This document shows, one piece after another, positions 52,319 through 61,560 of a stretch of 64,000 bases of DNA. This DNA is from Dorea phocaeensis (GTDB lineage: Bacteria > Bacillota > Clostridia > Lachnospirales > Lachnospiraceae), in the NCBI RefSeq assembly GCF_900240315.1, contig NZ_OEPZ01000004.1, positions 124,001 to 188,000 of the forward strand, given 5' to 3'. Position 1 is the stretch's first letter. Each line of letters opens with the position of its first letter. The translations under genes were made by a program, and so were the position numbers. The notes under the pieces are model-generated. The model was not told the origin of the DNA. It worked only from the letters and a program-made list of their open reading frames with translations, and did no database searches.

Positions 52319-53884
52319 ATGGAAAAACAAAAGACAATCGTCCCATGGTTCAGACGTGGGGACATCGGTGGAATGAGCTATTCCATTACAAATAATATTG
52401 TAAATTATTTAATTGTTATCGCAACTTTATCGGGAGTTCTTGGATGGCCGGACAAGATTGTGTACGGTTATGTGATTCCGGGAATGTCCATTGGTTTGTT
52501 GTGCAGTGGTGTTTATTATGCATATATGGGACGCAGACTTTCTAAGAAAGAAGGAAGAGCGGATGTAACAGCGCTCCCGTCCGGCGTGTCTACTCCGGCG
52601 ATGTTCGTAATTTTGTACGGAGTGATCATGCCGCTTCATTACGCATTAGAAGATCCAATGCTTGCATGGTCGGCAGCAGTGGCAGCCTGCTTTATCGGTG
52701 GAGCGGTAGAATTTATCGGTGGATTTATCGGACCGTGGATGAAAGAGAAGCTTCCAAGAGCAGCGCTTCTTGGTACAGTTGCAGGAATTGGCTTTATCTG
52801 GATGGCAACACAGGGTGTGTTTGATGTGTTTGGTGATCCGTTGGTAGGTCTTCCGATTTTATTCGTTGCAATGGTAGGTATTTTCGGAGGATATTTATTC
52901 CCGAAGAAGATTCCGCCGCTTGTAGTTGCGATCGTTGGCGGTATCATATATGCGTTCTGTCTGGGACGTACGACTGTAGATTTCAGCGGAATCGGGTTCT
53001 ATATTCCGAATCCGGTCAACAGTATCCAGCACTTAATTGATGGATTTGCGATTGTGGCTCCTTATTTGACGATTGTAATTCCTGTTGAGATTTATAACTT
53101 TATTGAAACGATGGATAATGTAGAAGCAGCGAACGCGGCAGGTGATAATTATAATGTCCGTGAGACTCAGTTTGCGGATGGAATCTGTACTATGATTTCT
53201 GCACTTTGCGGAGGTGTCGTGCCAAATACCGTATGGCTTGGACATGCCGGACTTAAAAAATCCAATGCCGGAATCGGCTATTCTCTTGTATCTGGAATCG
53301 TGCTTGGTGCAGCCGGATTGTTCGGACTGTTTACTTTCTTAAGTAATATGGTTCCGCCGGCAGTCTGTGCGGTAACATTCTTGTGGTGTGCGATCGTTAT
53401 GGTGGCGCAGGCGTTTAAAGACTGTGAAGTGAAGCATTACGCAGCAGTTGGAATTGCGATGATTCCGCCGGTTGCAGACTATCTTTATACACAGATTACA
53501 GGTGCCGTAGGACTGGCTGGATATTATACAGAGGTTACATCTTCTGGATTATCTGAATACAATGCAGAGATCACACAGATGATCAAGGATGCAGGCGTGA
53601 TGTGGAATGGTGTTCCGGGAGTGAAGAGCGGAGCAATCATTATCGGTATTTTGCTTGGAACAATGACAGTATTTATTATCGATAAGAAGCTTGATAAGGT
53701 GGCAATTACTGCGGTAGCAGGATATGTACTGGCTTGCTTTGGCTTTATTCATAGTGCACAGCTTGGATTTAATCTGACATCTCCGTTTGCTGTGGGCTAT
53801 CTTGTAATCGCAGTATTAGCGCTGATCTTCCATATGGGACGAAGCAGTTGGTTTAAAGGACCAGATCATTTTGATTATGTATAG
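52319..53884 (+). CDS. Nucleobase permease-like membrane protein
   Basis: 521 residues with about 12-14 predicted helices. Related to the NCS2/xanthine-uracil permease superfamily: RGDIGGMSYSITNNIVNYLIV at the start, DVTALPSGVSTPAMFVILYG, VPNTVWLGHAGLKKSNAGIGYS in place of the usual NAT signature, and a long loop near 390-430. Position after two adenine-deaminase genes suggests uptake of adenine or another purine; substrate unproved. AGGAAGG precedes the ATG. Family assignment moderate. Confidence 0.78.
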   Translation: MEKQKTIVPWFRRGDIGGMSYSITNNIVNYLIVIATLSGVLGWPDKIVYGYVIPGMSIGLLCSGVYYAYMGRRLSKKEGRADVTALPSGVSTPAMFVILYGVIMPLHYALEDPMLAWSAAVAACFIGGAVEFIGGFIGPWMKEKLPRAALLGTVAGIGFIWMATQGVFDVFGDPLVGLPILFVAMVGIFGGYLFPKKIPPLVVAIVGGIIYAFCLGRTTVDFSGIGFYIPNPVNSIQHLIDGFAIVAPYLTIVIPVEIYNFIETMDNVEAANAAGDNYNVRETQFADGICTMISALCGGVVPNTVWLGHAGLKKSNAGIGYSLVSGIVLGAAGLFGLFTFLSNMVPPAVCAVTFLWCAIVMVAQAFKDCEVKHYAAVGIAMIPPVADYLYTQITGAVGLAGYYTEVTSSGLSEYNAEITQMIKDAGVMWNGVPGVKSGAIIIGILLGTMTVFIIDKKLDKVAITAVAGYVLACFGFIHSAQLGFNLTSPFAVGYLVIAVLALIFHMGRSSWFKGPDHFDYV

Positions 53885-53926
53885 GAAAAAGAAAATCAAG
53901 AAATAAAACGCTGGAAGAAAGCGGGG

Positions 53927-53979
53927 AAAAGCGGTCGCGGGTGCAGAAAATAGAACATGCACCTGCGGCTGCTTTTTGT
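53927..53979 (+). terminator. Terminator of the adenine-deaminase/permease operon
   Basis: Arms 53927-53944 and 53959-53976 pair over 18 positions with three G-U wobbles, loop of 14, ending in TTTTT. Confidence 0.88.
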
Positions 53980-54051
53980 CTGATGAAGGAGTTTGCGAGG
54001 GAGCGACAGCTGCGCTGAAATGTCCGGAGTGCCGGAAGTATGAAAAAAGCA

Positions 54052-54081
54052 TTGGAACAAACTTAAGATTTGTGATAAGAT
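54052..54081 (+). promoter_or_regulatory. Possible promoter of pyrE
   Basis: TTGGAA (54052-54057), 18 bases, TAAGAT (54076-54081). A perfect palindrome TTAAAAAG-AG-CTTTTTAA follows at 54090-54107. No PyrR-type binding loop is recognised. Confidence 0.4.
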
Positions 54082-54153
54082 TGAGAGGATTAAAAAGAGC
54101 TTTTTAAAGTTAAAAAGATCCAATAAAAAGATAAAATATGGAGGTTTTAAGAT

Positions 54154-54834
54154 ATGGAAAGTTATAAACAGGAATTTATTGAATTTATGGTAGAAAGCGA
54201 TGTGCTTAAGTTTGGGGAATTTACACTGAAGAGTGGAAGAAAATCCCCGTTCTTTATGAATGCAGGGGCATATGTTACAGGGTCTCAGTTAAAGAGATTG
54301 GGAGAATATTATGCGAAAGCAATTCACAGCACCTACGGGGATGATTTTGATGTTTTATTCGGACCTGCATACAAGGGGATTCCGCTTGGAGTTGTAACGG
54401 CGATTGCTTATAGTGAATTGTATGGAAAAGAGATCCGCTATTGTTCTGATCGTAAAGAAGAAAAGGATCACGGTGCAGATAAGGGAAGCTTCTTGGGAAG
54501 CAAGCTTAAGGACGGAGACCGCGTAATTATGATTGAGGATGTGACGACATCCGGAAAATCCATGGAGGAGACCGTTCCGAAGGTAAGAAATGCGGCAGAT
54601 GTAGAGATTGTTGGTCTGATGGTGTCTTTGAACCGCATGGAAGTAGGAAAAGGTGGAGAAAAATGCGCGCTTGATGAAGTGAAGGAACTGTATGGATTTG
54701 AGACGGCTGCAATCGTGACGATGGAAGAAGTTGTAGAATGCCTCTATAATAAAGAATGCAATGGAAAAGTTGTGATTGATGATACATTAAAAGCAGCAAT
54801 TGACGCATATTATGAACAGTATGGTGCGAAATAG
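54154..54834 (+). CDS. pyrE: Orotate phosphoribosyltransferase
   Basis: Makes OMP from orotate and PRPP. 226 residues: LKSGRKSPFFMNAG at the N-terminus, FGPAYKGIPLGVV, the mobile loop KEEKDHGADKG with the catalytic Lys, and the PRPP motif VIMIEDVTTSGKSMEET. GGAGG precedes the ATG by 9 bases. It lies 5.7 kb from pyrD, separated by the purine cassette. Confidence 0.96.
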   Translation: MESYKQEFIEFMVESDVLKFGEFTLKSGRKSPFFMNAGAYVTGSQLKRLGEYYAKAIHSTYGDDFDVLFGPAYKGIPLGVVTAIAYSELYGKEIRYCSDRKEEKDHGADKGSFLGSKLKDGDRVIMIEDVTTSGKSMEETVPKVRNAADVEIVGLMVSLNRMEVGKGGEKCALDEVKELYGFETAAIVTMEEVVECLYNKECNGKVVIDDTLKAAIDAYYEQYGAK

Positions 54835-54851
54835 AATCTGGAGGATGTAAC

Positions 54852-55004
54852 ATGAATGAAAAAGCATATAAAGTCATGACATTTGCAGGGGCAGTCAATA
54901 TTGCGGTTGGGATTGTAATATCCGTAATCGGAGTGGCGGCAGGAGTGCTTACCATTATTAGTGGTGCGCGCTTGCTGAAGGAAAAGAAGGGGCTGACTTT
55001 TTAG
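54852..55004 (+). CDS. 50-residue single-helix or hairpin membrane protein
   Basis: ATG at 54852 preceded by GGAGGATG, 17 bases after pyrE, encoding MNEKAYKVMTFAGAVNIAV and ending LLKEKKGLTF. The middle (about 9-43) is a hydrophobic, Gly/Ala/Val-rich stretch long enough for one helix or a helical hairpin; positive residues at the C-terminus suggest that end is inside. Good ribosome site and spacing argue it is translated. Function unknown. Confidence 0.65.
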   Translation: MNEKAYKVMTFAGAVNIAVGIVISVIGVAAGVLTIISGARLLKEKKGLTF

Positions 55005-55036
55005 GGAGCTTAAAATTGGGAAAGGGTGCTGAATGA

Positions 55037-55522
55037 TTGAACGCAAAGAAAAGAAAAAGAATCCGTATCCTTGGTAAGATATTGTTTGTGCTGTATGTGA
55101 TTTTTATCATATATTTTCTGATTTTTTCAGACTGGTACGGACGCACCGGCGAAATGCAGGAATACCATTATAATCTTGAACTTTTTAAGGAAATCAGAAG
55201 ATTTTGGGAGTATCGGGATCAGGTAGGAATGTTCGCGATGTTCACAAATCTGTTTGGGAATGTGGTGATTTTCGTGCCGTTTGGTTTTTTTATGCCGATG
55301 GCAAGCAGATATAGAAGCTTCTTTTCTACCGTATTTTACAGTTTTGGATTGAGCCTTTGTGTAGAAACTTTTCAGCTTCTTACGAAAGTGGGAAGCTTTG
55401 ATGTGGATGACCTGCTTCTCAATACAATTGGAGGACTGGTCGGATATTTGATTTTCAGCATGTGTGCGGCTGTAAGGAGACGACATGATCATAAAAAGAA
55501 AACCAAAAACAGAAGAAGATAG
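55037..55522 (+). CDS. VanZ-family membrane protein
   Basis: 161 residues, four to five predicted helices. VanZ features: FLIFSDWYGR after the first helix, NLELFKEI, NLFGNVVIFVPFGFFMP, FSFGLSLCVETFQL and DVDDLLLNTIGGLVGYL. VanZ homologs are widespread; some raise teicoplanin resistance, most have no known role. No vancomycin-resistance genes are near. Start is TTG at 55037 after AAAGGGTG; no in-frame ATG fits. Confidence 0.85.
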   Translation: MNAKKRKRIRILGKILFVLYVIFIIYFLIFSDWYGRTGEMQEYHYNLELFKEIRRFWEYRDQVGMFAMFTNLFGNVVIFVPFGFFMPMASRYRSFFSTVFYSFGLSLCVETFQLLTKVGSFDVDDLLLNTIGGLVGYLIFSMCAAVRRRHDHKKKTKNRRR

Positions 55523-55880
55523 AGCAAAAGCACTGATCAAAGAGCGTGAAAAGAGAAGAAAGAAAATGATTCGTACCAAGTACGGACAAGCACCGCTGAA
55601 GCATGCGAAAAAGGGAGTGTATTCCTGTATCTATGCAGTGGTTGTTTTTCTGCTTTTGCTTTTGATGATGATCCATTCTTATATCAGCAAAGGAGAAGTG
55701 GGGCTTCTGATGGGATTTGCAGGACTTGGTATCCTGGCGTTATCCGTGATGGGGCTGTCACTTGGTATCAGAGGAAGAAAAGAGCGGGATAAAAATTATA
55801 TTACATGCAAAGTAGGAATTGCCGTACATTCTGTGTTCTTAGCTGGGATGGCAGCATTATTTATCAGGGGGCTGTTTTAA
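55485..55880 (+). CDS. Uncharacterised membrane protein
   Basis: 131 residues. A very basic N-terminal 45 residues (IIKRKPKTEEDRAKALIKEREKRRKK), then three predicted helices (about 48-66, 72-92, 110-130). AAGGAGACG precedes the ATG, which overlaps the VanZ gene by 38 bases; its stop touches the start of the next gene. Not recognised beyond being a conserved-type small membrane protein. Probably expressed with its neighbours. Confidence 0.75.
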   Translation: MIIKRKPKTEEDRAKALIKEREKRRKKMIRTKYGQAPLKHAKKGVYSCIYAVVVFLLLLLMMIHSYISKGEVGLLMGFAGLGILALSVMGLSLGIRGRKERDKNYITCKVGIAVHSVFLAGMAALFIRGLF

Positions 55881-57929
55881 ATGATTGAAGAAAGATATGA
55901 ACTAGCGGTGGAAAGAATCCGCGTGATGCAAAGTGAGAATACGGTGCCGGAGAAATATAGGGATTATTTTCATCAGATGGCAGCGTTTGTACAGATGATT
56001 GATGAACTAAGAACGCAGCTTCTAAAAGGGAGCTACCAGCAGGCAGATCAGAAGGAACTGGCAGCGTGGAATGAGAGACTTTACCGGGATATTTTGGGCG
56101 AAGCTTATGAAACCAGTTATGCAAATCCGGCTTATGCTGTTCGTATGCTGGGCGAAGGCTATGGGCAGATATTGAGCTTTCTTTATACAGAACTTCGGGG
56201 AGCGATTGTTTATACATTTGAAGGAAAGACGGAATATCTGGATATTCTGTTTGAGTTATTAATCGAGGTTTATAATCAGTTTGAAGGAGAAAAGGTGCCG
56301 GAAGAAAGTGCGGTCAGAGATACGGTGTACTGGTATGCCAGCGACTACTGTGATGTGTTTACGGCAGATCGGATTCGGGAGCAGTTGGATCCTTCGGAAT
56401 CCTTCGCAGTTGATCTGATTTTGCAAAGTGATCTTACGGATGTCCGGTATCTCTATCAGTTCGGAGAATATATCAGTGAAAATGAGTTGGGCACATCCAG
56501 GCATCTGGCTTCACTCTCTGAGGAAACCATTCAGAAGATGGCGGATGTTTACACGGAAGGATACCGGATTGGGTTTGTCAACACCGGAAAAGATCTGTCT
56601 AAAAAATCGGTGGTCAATATCCGTTATGTTCTTGGGTTTGAACGGGTGATTCACCGGGCAATCGAAAATTTCCGAAAGATGGGGCTTGAGCCGGTGATTT
56701 ATCGTTCCGGGGTCAGTGTGCTTACCAAGCGTCAGCATTTAAAAGTAGGATATTATGGAGGAGTTGCCAACAAGCAGTATGAGTACGATCATAAGGATGA
56801 TCAGGCATTGTTCTTAGACCGCAGATTTGCGGAACGCAAATTACAGGTGATGCAGACGGCTTATGAACATTTGAAAGATCAGGCGGCGCAGTTGGCGGGA
56901 CCGGCCTGCATGGAGGTCTTTGGGGAAGAACCATTTGCGCCGGAATCAAAGGGTGAGGCTTTGAAGCTTACCAAGAAGCAGAATGAAATCATGCTTTCGT
57001 TTGACAGTCGGCAAAGCCAGATGGTCAATACCTATATTCCGGGAGATGAGAGAAGTTTTACGATTATTGCTTATCCGGTGCCGGAGATCGGAGAGCAGTA
57101 TGAAGAAATTTTTGATGAGATCATCAAAATTAATACGTTAGATGCAAGTACCTACGAACGGGTGCAGCAGACGCTGATTGATGCGCTGGATCAGGGAACA
57201 CATGTAAAGATTCTTGGTGCAAGCGATAACCGGACGGATCTGACGGTGCAGCTTTATCCATTGAAGGATCCTTTAAAAGAAACCATTTTTGAAAACTGTG
57301 TGGCGGATGTCAATATTCCGGTGGGAGAAGTGTTTACTTCACCGGTTTTGGAAGGTACGAATGGAGTGCTGCATGTCAGTAAAGTGTATTTGAATGAATT
57401 GCAGTACAAAGACCTGGAACTTACATTTTCCAATGGAATGATTGCGGATTATACCTGTAAAAATTTTGAGCGGGAGATGGAGAACAAGGAATATATTCGG
57501 GAGAATGTTCTGTACCGCCACCCTACGCTGCCGCTAGGTGAGTTCGCGATAGGAACGAATACGACGGCGTATGTAGCGGCGAAGAAGTACGGAATCGAAG
57601 AAAAGATGCCGATTCTGATTGCGGAAAAGATGGGACCGCATTTTTCCGTGGGAGATACCTGTTACAGCTGGAGTGAGGATATCAAGGTTTATAATCCGAA
57701 CGGAAAAGAAATTGTAGCAAGAGATAATTCTGTTTCACTTAAGAGAAAGGAAGATGTGTCGAAAGCATACTTTCATTGTCATACAGATATTACGATCCCG
57801 TATGAGGAATTGGGAAAGATTGCAGTGATCACAAAGGATGGAACCGAGATTTTACTTCTTGAGAATGGAAAATTTGTGCTTCCTGGAACAGAAATTTTAA
57901 ATGAGCCATTGAAAAATACTTATAAATAA
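55881..57929 (+). CDS. M29-family aminopeptidase with long N-terminal extension
   Basis: 682 residues. The C-terminal ~300 residues carry the M29 (AmpS-like) metal ligands: Glu in VPVGEVFTSP-type block (VNIPVGEVFTSPVLEG), Glu in LPLGEFAIGTN, His and Tyr in MGPHFSVGDTCYSW, and His-x-Asp in HCHTDITIPY. M29 enzymes remove N-terminal residues using two metals. The first ~370 residues, helical and acidic, are not part of standard M29 proteins (about 400 residues) and I recognise no domain there. GGGGG precedes the ATG, which directly follows the upstream stop. Confidence 0.83.
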   Translation: MIEERYELAVERIRVMQSENTVPEKYRDYFHQMAAFVQMIDELRTQLLKGSYQQADQKELAAWNERLYRDILGEAYETSYANPAYAVRMLGEGYGQILSFLYTELRGAIVYTFEGKTEYLDILFELLIEVYNQFEGEKVPEESAVRDTVYWYASDYCDVFTADRIREQLDPSESFAVDLILQSDLTDVRYLYQFGEYISENELGTSRHLASLSEETIQKMADVYTEGYRIGFVNTGKDLSKKSVVNIRYVLGFERVIHRAIENFRKMGLEPVIYRSGVSVLTKRQHLKVGYYGGVANKQYEYDHKDDQALFLDRRFAERKLQVMQTAYEHLKDQAAQLAGPACMEVFGEEPFAPESKGEALKLTKKQNEIMLSFDSRQSQMVNTYIPGDERSFTIIAYPVPEIGEQYEEIFDEIIKINTLDASTYERVQQTLIDALDQGTHVKILGASDNRTDLTVQLYPLKDPLKETIFENCVADVNIPVGEVFTSPVLEGTNGVLHVSKVYLNELQYKDLELTFSNGMIADYTCKNFEREMENKEYIRENVLYRHPTLPLGEFAIGTNTTAYVAAKKYGIEEKMPILIAEKMGPHFSVGDTCYSWSEDIKVYNPNGKEIVARDNSVSLKRKEDVSKAYFHCHTDITIPYEELGKIAVITKDGTEILLLENGKFVLPGTEILNEPLKNTYK

Positions 57930-57937
57930 GGTAGTAT
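57909..57937 (+). promoter_or_regulatory. Possible promoter of the purE cluster
   Basis: TTGAAA (57909-57914), 17 bases, TAGTAT (57932-57937), overlapping the end of the aminopeptidase gene. No purine riboswitch or PurR box is seen in the ~95-base leader. Confidence 0.45.
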
Positions 57938-58032
57938 TTATATGAATAGCTTATGAATGCAGGCGAATACTGAGAGAAGGAAAATTCTCAGAAGGTGCAT
58001 TTAAGAAGATACAGTGAGAAAGGATGAAAAGT

Positions 58033-58542
58033 ATGCCAAGAGTAGGAATCGTTATGGGAAGTGACTCAGACCTTAAGGTGATGAGTAAAGCAGCGGTTAT
58101 GCTGGAAGAGTTGGGAATCGATTATGAGATGACAATTATTTCCGCTCACCGGGAACCGGATGAACTGATTGCATGGACACGTACTGCTGAAGAACGGGGA
58201 ATGAAAGTGATGATCGCGGGAGCTGGAATGGCGGCAGCCCTTCCGGGAATGTGCGCGGCATTATTTGCTCTTCCGGTGATTGGAGTTCCGCTGTCCGGCA
58301 AGAATTTAGATGGAATGGATGCGGTCTTTTCTATTATGCAGATGCCGCCGGGAGTTCCGGTTGCAACAGTTGCTATTGATGGAGCGAAGAATGCGGCACT
58401 TCTGGCAGCAAAGATTTTGGCTGCGTCTGACGGAGAGCTTTTGGATAAGTTGAAAGCTTATACAGCAAAAATGAAAGAAGAAGTGCAGGCCAAAGCTGCA
58501 AAACTGGATGAGATTGGTTATGAGGCATATTTGAATCGTTAA
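58033..58542 (+). CDS. purE: N5-carboxyaminoimidazole ribonucleotide mutase
   Basis: Class I PurE, moves the carboxyl group of N5-CAIR to C4 in purine synthesis. 169 residues: GIVMGSDSDLKVMSKA, SAHREPDEL, AGAGMAAALPGMCAAL, GVPLSGKNLDGMD and PPGVPVATVAIDGAKNAALLAA. ATG 58033 has AGAAAGG at good spacing; ATG 58024 is too close. First of purE-purM-purN-purD. Confidence 0.95.
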   Translation: MPRVGIVMGSDSDLKVMSKAAVMLEELGIDYEMTIISAHREPDELIAWTRTAEERGMKVMIAGAGMAAALPGMCAALFALPVIGVPLSGKNLDGMDAVFSIMQMPPGVPVATVAIDGAKNAALLAAKILAASDGELLDKLKAYTAKMKEEVQAKAAKLDEIGYEAYLNR

Positions 58543-58590
58543 TAAGGTTTGAAGAAATATCAAAGGATCACAACACAAAGGAGATAGGGT

Positions 58591-59616
58591 ATGGATTACA
58601 AGAAAGCAGGCGTAGACATTGAAGCGGGTTACAAATCTGTGGAACTGATGAAAGAGCATGTGAAAAAGACGATGCGTCCAGAGGTGCTTGGTGGACTGGG
58701 CGGATTTTCAGGAGCATTTTCCCTTGCGAAAATCAAGGAGATGGAGGAGCCGGTTCTTCTGTCCGGAACGGATGGATGCGGAACCAAGGTAAAGCTGGCG
58801 ATGATCATGGATAAGCATGATACAATCGGAATTGATGCTGTTGCTATGTGTGTCAACGATATTGCATGTGCAGGGGGAGAACCATTGTTTTTCCTTGATT
58901 ACATTGCCTGTGGAAAGAACTATCCGGAGAAGATTGCTGCAATCGTAAGCGGTGTGGCAGAAGGATGTCTCCAGTCAGAAGCGGCGCTGATTGGTGGAGA
59001 GACAGCGGAACATCCAGGATTGATGCCGGAGGAAGATTATGATCTGGCAGGATTTGCAGTTGGAGTATGTGATAGAAAAGATATGATTACAGGAGAGAAC
59101 TTAAAAGAGAATGACGTACTGATCGGAATGGCATCTTCCGGTGTACACAGCAATGGATTCTCTCTGGTAAGAAAAGTGTTTGAGATGACAAAAGAGTCTT
59201 TGGATACCTATTATGAAGAACTGGGAACCACATTGGGAGAAGCCCTTCTTGCACCAACAAGAATTTATGTAAAAGCATTGAAGAATATCAAGAATAAAGG
59301 TGTAACGGTGAAAGCCTGCAGCCATATCACGGGCGGTGGCTTTTATGAGAATATTCCAAGAATGTTGGTAGAAGGAACTCATGCTGTGGTAGAAAAAGAC
59401 AGCTATCCGGTACCGCCGATTTTCAAACTTCTTGCAGAAAAAGGCGATATTGAAGAACAGATGATGTACAATACATACAATATGGGACTGGGCATGATTG
59501 TTGCGGTTGATCCGAAGGATGTAGATAGAACAATGGAAGCGATCAGAGAAGCCGGAGATACCCCGTATGTAGTAGGTCGTATTGAAGCAGGAGAAAAGGA
59601 AGTCACATTATGTTAG
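58591..59616 (+). CDS. purM: Phosphoribosylformylglycinamidine cyclo-ligase
   Basis: Closes the imidazole ring to AIR using ATP. 341 residues: DYKKAGVDIEAGYKSVELMK at the start, GTDGCGTKVKLA, the AMCVNDIACAGGEPLFFLDYIA block, GGETAEHPG and THITGGG-type ACSHITGGGFYENIPRML. AAAGGAGAT precedes the ATG. Overlaps purN by 7 bases. Confidence 0.96.
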   Translation: MDYKKAGVDIEAGYKSVELMKEHVKKTMRPEVLGGLGGFSGAFSLAKIKEMEEPVLLSGTDGCGTKVKLAMIMDKHDTIGIDAVAMCVNDIACAGGEPLFFLDYIACGKNYPEKIAAIVSGVAEGCLQSEAALIGGETAEHPGLMPEEDYDLAGFAVGVCDRKDMITGENLKENDVLIGMASSGVHSNGFSLVRKVFEMTKESLDTYYEELGTTLGEALLAPTRIYVKALKNIKNKGVTVKACSHITGGGFYENIPRMLVEGTHAVVEKDSYPVPPIFKLLAEKGDIEEQMMYNTYNMGLGMIVAVDPKDVDRTMEAIREAGDTPYVVGRIEAGEKEVTLC

Positions 59617-60236
59617 ACGTTGTGGTGCTGGTATCTGGCGGAGGTACGAATCTGCAGGCGATTATCGATGCGGTGGAGTCTGAAAGCATTACGAATACCA
59701 GAATTGTCGGAGTGATTAGCAATAATAAGAATGCATACGCACTGACAAGGGCAAAGCAGCATGGAATCCATTCGGAATGCATTTCGCCAAAAGATTATGC
59801 GTCCAGAGAAGAGTTTAATGAGCGGTTTTTGGAAAAGTTGGATGAGATGAACCCGGATTTGGTTGTATTGGCAGGTTTTCTTGTAGTAATCCCGCCGCAG
59901 ATGATTGAACGTTACAGGAACCGTATGATCAATATTCATCCATCTTTGATTCCGGCGTTCTGCGGGAAAGGATTTTACGGACTGAAAGTGCATGAGGCGG
60001 CGCTTGAGCGAGGTGTGAAGGTGGTCGGAGCAACGGTTCATTTTGTGGATGAAGGAACGGATACCGGTCCGATTATTTTGCAAAGAGCGGTGGAAGTCTG
60101 TCCTGGGGATACGCCTGAGATGCTTCAGCGGCGGGTAATGGAACAGGCGGAGTGGAAGATTCTTCCGGAAGCGATTGATCTGATTGCAAATGACCGGGTG
60201 AAGGTTTCTGATGGCCGGGTAGTTATTACGGAATAG
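59610..60236 (+). CDS. purN: Phosphoribosylglycinamide formyltransferase
   Basis: Transfers formyl from 10-formyl-THF to GAR. 208 residues: VLVSGGGTNLQAIID phosphate loop, LAGFLVVIPPQMI, catalytic Asn-His in NIHPSLIPAF and Asp in VDEGTDTGPIILQ. ATG overlaps the purM end, indicating translational coupling. Confidence 0.96.
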   Translation: MLDVVVLVSGGGTNLQAIIDAVESESITNTRIVGVISNNKNAYALTRAKQHGIHSECISPKDYASREEFNERFLEKLDEMNPDLVVLAGFLVVIPPQMIERYRNRMINIHPSLIPAFCGKGFYGLKVHEAALERGVKVVGATVHFVDEGTDTGPIILQRAVEVCPGDTPEMLQRRVMEQAEWKILPEAIDLIANDRVKVSDGRVVITE

Positions 60237-60252
60237 AAGGAGAGCATAAAAG

Positions 60253-61524
60253 ATGAAAGTATTGATTGTCGGAAGCGGCGGAAGAGAGCATGCCATTGCC
60301 TATTGTGTGGCCAAAAGTGATAAGGTAGAAAAAATCTATTGTACACCGGGGAATGCAGGAATTGCAGAACTTGCAGAATGTGCCCCGATCGGAGCAATGG
60401 AATTCGATAAAATCGTTGCGTTTGCAAAGGAAAAAGAGGTGGATCTTGTTATTGTAGGAATGGATGATCCGCTTGTGGGTGGTTTGGTAGATGAGCTGGA
60501 AGCAGAGGGAATCCGCACATTTGGACCAAGAAAGAATGCGGCAATTTTGGAAGGCTCTAAAGCATTTTCTAAAGATCTGATGAAGAAATATCACATTCCG
60601 ACAGCAGCATATGAGAATTTTACAGATCCAGATCAGGCAATTGCCTATCTTGAGACGGCAAAATTCCCGATTGTACTGAAAGCGGACGGATTGGCGCTTG
60701 GTAAAGGGGTATTGATCTGTCAGAACTTAGAAGAAGCGAAAGCTGGCGTCAAAGAGATTATGATGGACAAGAAATTTGGATCTGCGGGAAATGAGATGGT
60801 CATCGAAGAATTTATGACAGGACGTGAAGTGTCGGTACTTTCTTTTGTAGACGGCAATACTATCAAAACCATGACCTCTGCACAGGATCATAAGCGTGCA
60901 GGAGATGGAGACACTGGATTGAATACAGGCGGAATGGGAACCTTTTCTCCTAGCCCATTCTATACGAAAGAAGTGGAAGACTTCTGTAACCAATATATTT
61001 ACCAGGCGACAGTTGATGCGATGAAGGCGGAAGGAAGACCATTTAAAGGTGTGATTTTCTTCGGGCTGATGCTGACGGAAGAAGGGCCGAAGGTATTGGA
61101 ATACAATGCAAGATTTGGAGATCCGGAAGCACAGGTGGTACTGCCTCGTATGAAGAATGATATTATAGAGGTGATAGAAGCCTGCATCGATGGAACGCTG
61201 GATCAGATCGACCTGCAGTTTGAAGATAATGCGGCGGTTTGCGTGGTTCTTGCCAGTGATGGGTATCCTGTGAAGTATGAAAAGGGACTTGAGATTAATG
61301 GTTTGGAAGAATTTGATCAGCATGAAGGATATTACTGTTTCCATGCCGGAACCTGCAAAAAGGACGGAAAGTTCTTAACGAACGGCGGTCGAGTGCTTGG
61401 AGTTACTGCGAAGGGAAAAGATTTAAAAGAAGCTCGTGCAAATGCATATGCTGCAACAGAGTGGGTAAAATTTGAGAATAAATATATGCGCCATGACATT
61501 GGAAAAGCCATTGATGAAGTATAG
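60253..61524 (+). CDS. purD: Phosphoribosylamine-glycine ligase
   Basis: Joins glycine to phosphoribosylamine. 423-residue ATP-grasp enzyme: VLIVGSGGREHAIAYCVAKS at the N-terminus, FGPRKNAAILEGSKAFSKDLM, FPIVLKADGLALGKGV, TGGMGTFSPSPF and LEYNARFGDPEAQVVLPR. GAAGGAGAG precedes the ATG. Last gene of the cluster; purF, purL, purC and purH are not in this window. Confidence 0.96.
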   Translation: MKVLIVGSGGREHAIAYCVAKSDKVEKIYCTPGNAGIAELAECAPIGAMEFDKIVAFAKEKEVDLVIVGMDDPLVGGLVDELEAEGIRTFGPRKNAAILEGSKAFSKDLMKKYHIPTAAYENFTDPDQAIAYLETAKFPIVLKADGLALGKGVLICQNLEEAKAGVKEIMMDKKFGSAGNEMVIEEFMTGREVSVLSFVDGNTIKTMTSAQDHKRAGDGDTGLNTGGMGTFSPSPFYTKEVEDFCNQYIYQATVDAMKAEGRPFKGVIFFGLMLTEEGPKVLEYNARFGDPEAQVVLPRMKNDIIEVIEACIDGTLDQIDLQFEDNAAVCVVLASDGYPVKYEKGLEINGLEEFDQHEGYYCFHAGTCKKDGKFLTNGGRVLGVTAKGKDLKEARANAYAATEWVKFENKYMRHDIGKAIDEV

Positions 61525-61560
61525 GAAAGAAGAATGGTAGGAAGTATATAGAAAAGAATG

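Noticed and set aside
54090-54107. Terminator before pyrE
   Set aside because: The palindrome has only a 2-base centre and no GC pairs in most of the stem, so it would not form a stable RNA hairpin.
55037-55522. Vancomycin-resistance cluster because of VanZ
   Set aside because: No vanH/A/X/R/S-type ligase or dipeptidase genes are near; VanZ-like proteins are common without resistance. The two-component pair at 14.5 kb is unrelated by position.
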